Shown: piece after piece, positions 4,495-5,979 of the stretch
How positions within the stretch are numbered: position 1 is the first letter of the stretch
Layout: the number at the start of each line of letters is the position of its first letter
DNA from: Gammaproteobacteria bacterium
GTDB lineage: Bacteria > Pseudomonadota > Gammaproteobacteria > Pseudomonadales > UBA3067
Assembly (NCBI GenBank): GCA_002402085.1
Contig: NVVB01000095.1
Location: 6,761-12,739 of the forward strand
Reading direction: 5' to 3'
DNA: 5,979 bases
The notes under the pieces: generated by a model
The model's database searches: none
The model's input: the letters and a program-made list of their open reading frames with translations, nothing else
What the model was told of the DNA's origin: nothing
Made by a program: the position numbers and the translations under genes

Positions 4495-5979
4495 TAAATT
4501 ATACCTCTACCTAGACGATGCCAAAGAGCAACTGGAAGGGTTAGAGCAAAACATCATCCGGTTAGAAGAATCTCCCGATGACGTCGATAGTGATTTAATT
4601 AATCGGATTTTTCGTAGTATTCATACAGTAAAAGGCGGCGCAGGATTCATAGGACTAACCCAAATACGAGACCTTTCCCACGCCATGGAAGACGTGCTTG
4701 ATAAAATCCGTAACAACGAACAATCCCCAACGTTAGTCTGCTGTAACATTCTACTTTCTTCGTTAGACATGCTGAGCAACATGCTCGATTCGCCCGAAGA
4801 AGAAACCGATATCTCAGGCCAAATAAATGCGCTTTGCAGGATATTAGTCGAAGACGAAGAAAACCAAGCCAAAGTCACTCTGGGCATTCCAGATATACCG
4901 TCAATGTTTAGCATATCCCAAGCTAAAATCGACGATTATGAAAGCAAAGGCTTCTGCCTGTATATTATTTCATTTAGCTCGTTACACGACGGCGCTGACG
5001 AGACATTAAGCCACGACCAAATTGTTAAACAACTCAATAAAATTGGCTATCTACTCGACTCAAAAAACAACCCAGACGAAGGCGCCGTTAGTGAATCACC
5101 GCAAAACGACACCACACTCTACGTCCTCCTCACGTCAGTATTAAGTAAATCAAACGTAATCAATTATTTAGGGATTTCGCCCGCGCAGGTTCACAACCAC
5201 CTGTTTATTGAAGAGACAATTCCTCAGCGTGTCACGACGGAAGAGACCGGTGTTTCAGAAACTGTCGTTACAGAAACTGAGGTTACAGAAACTGTCGTTA
5301 CAGAAACTGTCGCTGGAGAAACTGTCGCAGAAGATGCTGTCGCTGAAGAGACAGACACTGAAAATACCGTTACCGAAGAGACAGTTGCCGAAGATATCGT
5401 TGCTGAAAAGACTGTTGACGAAAATACCGTTACTGAAAATACCGTTACTGAAAATACAGTCATAGACGGGATAGCGCTGGAACAAGTCATTCCCCCCGAA
5501 GATCAATTCGATCCCTCCGCTACCGATTTAAATAAAGCCTCTAATGAAGAACTAGATCAAGAGGAATTACAGGCTTCAGGGCTATCCGACCCGGAAGCCA
5601 TGCAGACAGATCTAACGCCACCGATAGACCTCGATCAAGAAACCACGCCCTGTGAACCCAACGCAGTAGCACCCACTTCGGCTGAAACGATAGTCGAGCT
5701 CATTCAAGACACGCAAGAACCAGCCGAACCGCTCACGCCCCAACCTATAACCCCCAAGGTAGTAACCATGGAAAAAGACTCTGCATTGGAAACCAGCACC
5801 GATAAAAAAGGCAATGCTGTCAATAGCATTCGCGTCAGTGTGGATATATTAGATAGCCTGATGAATCTAGCAGGCGAACTCGTATTAACTCGCAACCAAC
5901 TCAATCAAAACGTCTCTAGCTGGGACCAATACGCCATTGGCGTAGCTGCACAACGACTGGATTCAGTGACCTCAGAGTT
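4484..5979 (+). CDS. cheA: Chemotaxis-type histidine kinase CheA, N-terminal part (runs off right edge)
   Basis: Cytoplasmic CheA kinase that autophosphorylates on an Hpt histidine and passes phosphate to CheY/CheB-type regulators. The first 498 codons are present. The Hpt domain (about 1-105) has the H-box FRSIHTVKGGAGFIGL with His47 as phospho-acceptor. A middle domain (about 150-240, SKGFCLYIISFSSL to TTLYVLLTSVL) resembles the diverged P2-like segment of many non-enteric CheA proteins. Residues 245-445 form an acidic, Pro/Thr/Glu-rich linker containing a pentapeptide array. The P3 dimerisation helix starts at 447 (NSIRVSVDILDSLMNLAGEL). Kinase and CheW-like domains should follow beyond the edge. 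P3 begins near residue 260 in E. coli CheA, so this linker is unusually long. The start is set by GGAGGA at 4473-4478. A CheA-type kinase of a type IV pilus or other alternative chemosensory system is possible. Confidence 0.94.
   Translation, partial: MSDDKLYLYLDDAKEQLEGLEQNIIRLEESPDDVDSDLINRIFRSIHTVKGGAGFIGLTQIRDLSHAMEDVLDKIRNNEQSPTLVCCNILLSSLDMLSNMLDSPEEETDISGQINALCRILVEDEENQAKVTLGIPDIPSMFSISQAKIDDYESKGFCLYIISFSSLHDGADETLSHDQIVKQLNKIGYLLDSKNNPDEGAVSESPQNDTTLYVLLTSVLSKSNVINYLGISPAQVHNHLFIEETIPQRVTTEETGVSETVVTETEVTETVVTETVAGETVAEDAVAEETDTENTVTEETVAEDIVAEKTVDENTVTENTVTENTVIDGIALEQVIPPEDQFDPSATDLNKASNEELDQEELQASGLSDPEAMQTDLTPPIDLDQETTPCEPNAVAPTSAETIVELIQDTQEPAEPLTPQPITPKVVTMEKDSALETSTDKKGNAVNSIRVSVDILDSLMNLAGELVLTRNQLNQNVSSWDQYAIGVAAQRLDSVTSE
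5258..5464 (+). repeat. Degenerate 15-bp tandem repeat encoding 14 E-[T/N/D/E/K]-x-V-x pentapeptides in CheA
   Basis: Fourteen units from residue 259: ETVVT, ETEVT, ETVVT, ETVAG, ETVA (one residue short), EDAVA, EETDT, ENTVT, EETVA, EDIVA, EKTVD, ENTVT, ENTVT, ENTVI. All changes keep the frame. Nearly identical neighbours at both ends (gaaactgtcgttaca on the left, gaaaataccgttact on the right) point to recent unit duplication, with older, diverged units in the centre. The array forms part of the flexible acidic linker between the Hpt/P2-like and P3 domains. Confidence 0.85.

Noticed and set aside
5258..5464. Tandem repeat considered as a CRISPR array
   Set aside because: Units are 15 bp with no spacers and they lie in frame inside a coding region.
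5208..5506. ORFs on both strands across the CheA repeat (plus 5208-5465; minus 5224-5490 and 5255-5506), rich in repeated Val/Ser/Phe or Lys/Leu
   Set aside because: They are a by-product of the 15-bp repeat, which is a multiple of 3 and keeps other frames open. The real frame is CheA, which is open from 4484 to the edge with clear Hpt and P3 domains.
4621..5904. Minus-strand ORFs 4621-4914 and 5704-5904
   Set aside because: Antisense to cheA; serine-rich composition typical of reversed acidic coding sequence.

Overview
The window reads as chromosomal DNA of a free-living proteobacterium, most likely a marine-type gammaproteobacterium. This placement is an inference from the AT-leaning base composition, the look of the proteins and the gene mix (catabolic CoA enzymes, a Baeyer-Villiger-type monooxygenase, a CheA histidine kinase). 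No rRNA, tRNA or taxonomic marker gene is present. I see no insertion sequence, integrase, CRISPR array or phage gene.

Left block (1-2864). A flavin-dependent Baeyer-Villiger-type monooxygenase gene runs leftward off the window edge. About 340 bases of AT-rich DNA separate it from a rightward pair: an alpha-methylacyl-CoA racemase of the family III CoA-transferase fold with all expected catalytic residues, then a DUF4336 (metallo-beta-lactamase-like) protein. The divergent arrangement suits shared control of a pathway for ketone, steroid or methyl-branched isoprenoid compounds, but the substrate cannot be read from the sequence. The intergenic region holds a 7+7 bp inverted repeat, a 9-bp direct repeat at 21-bp spacing, and three tandem 13-bp units directly before the racemase ribosome binding site.

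Middle block (2865-3759). Two small leftward genes, a VOC (glyoxalase/bleomycin-resistance fold) protein followed by a GFA-type zinc protein, probably form a cluster. The 65-base gap between them holds an 8+8 bp inverted repeat and a good match to a Fur box just upstream of the GFA gene.

Right block (3760-5979). About 720 bases lack a convincing gene. They end in a cheA leader with an upstream CCTCCAG that can pair with the cheA Shine-Dalgarno sequence, and a 51-codon ORF that overlaps the cheA start. The cheA gene runs off the right edge. It encodes an Hpt domain, a diverged middle domain, a roughly 200-residue acidic linker with a 14-unit pentapeptide array, and the beginning of the dimerisation domain. 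It is the first gene of what may be a chemotaxis-like signalling operon continuing to the right.

No wholly new system is evident. The most unusual items are the cheA leader, the degenerate pentapeptide array in CheA, and the Fur-like site before the GFA gene.
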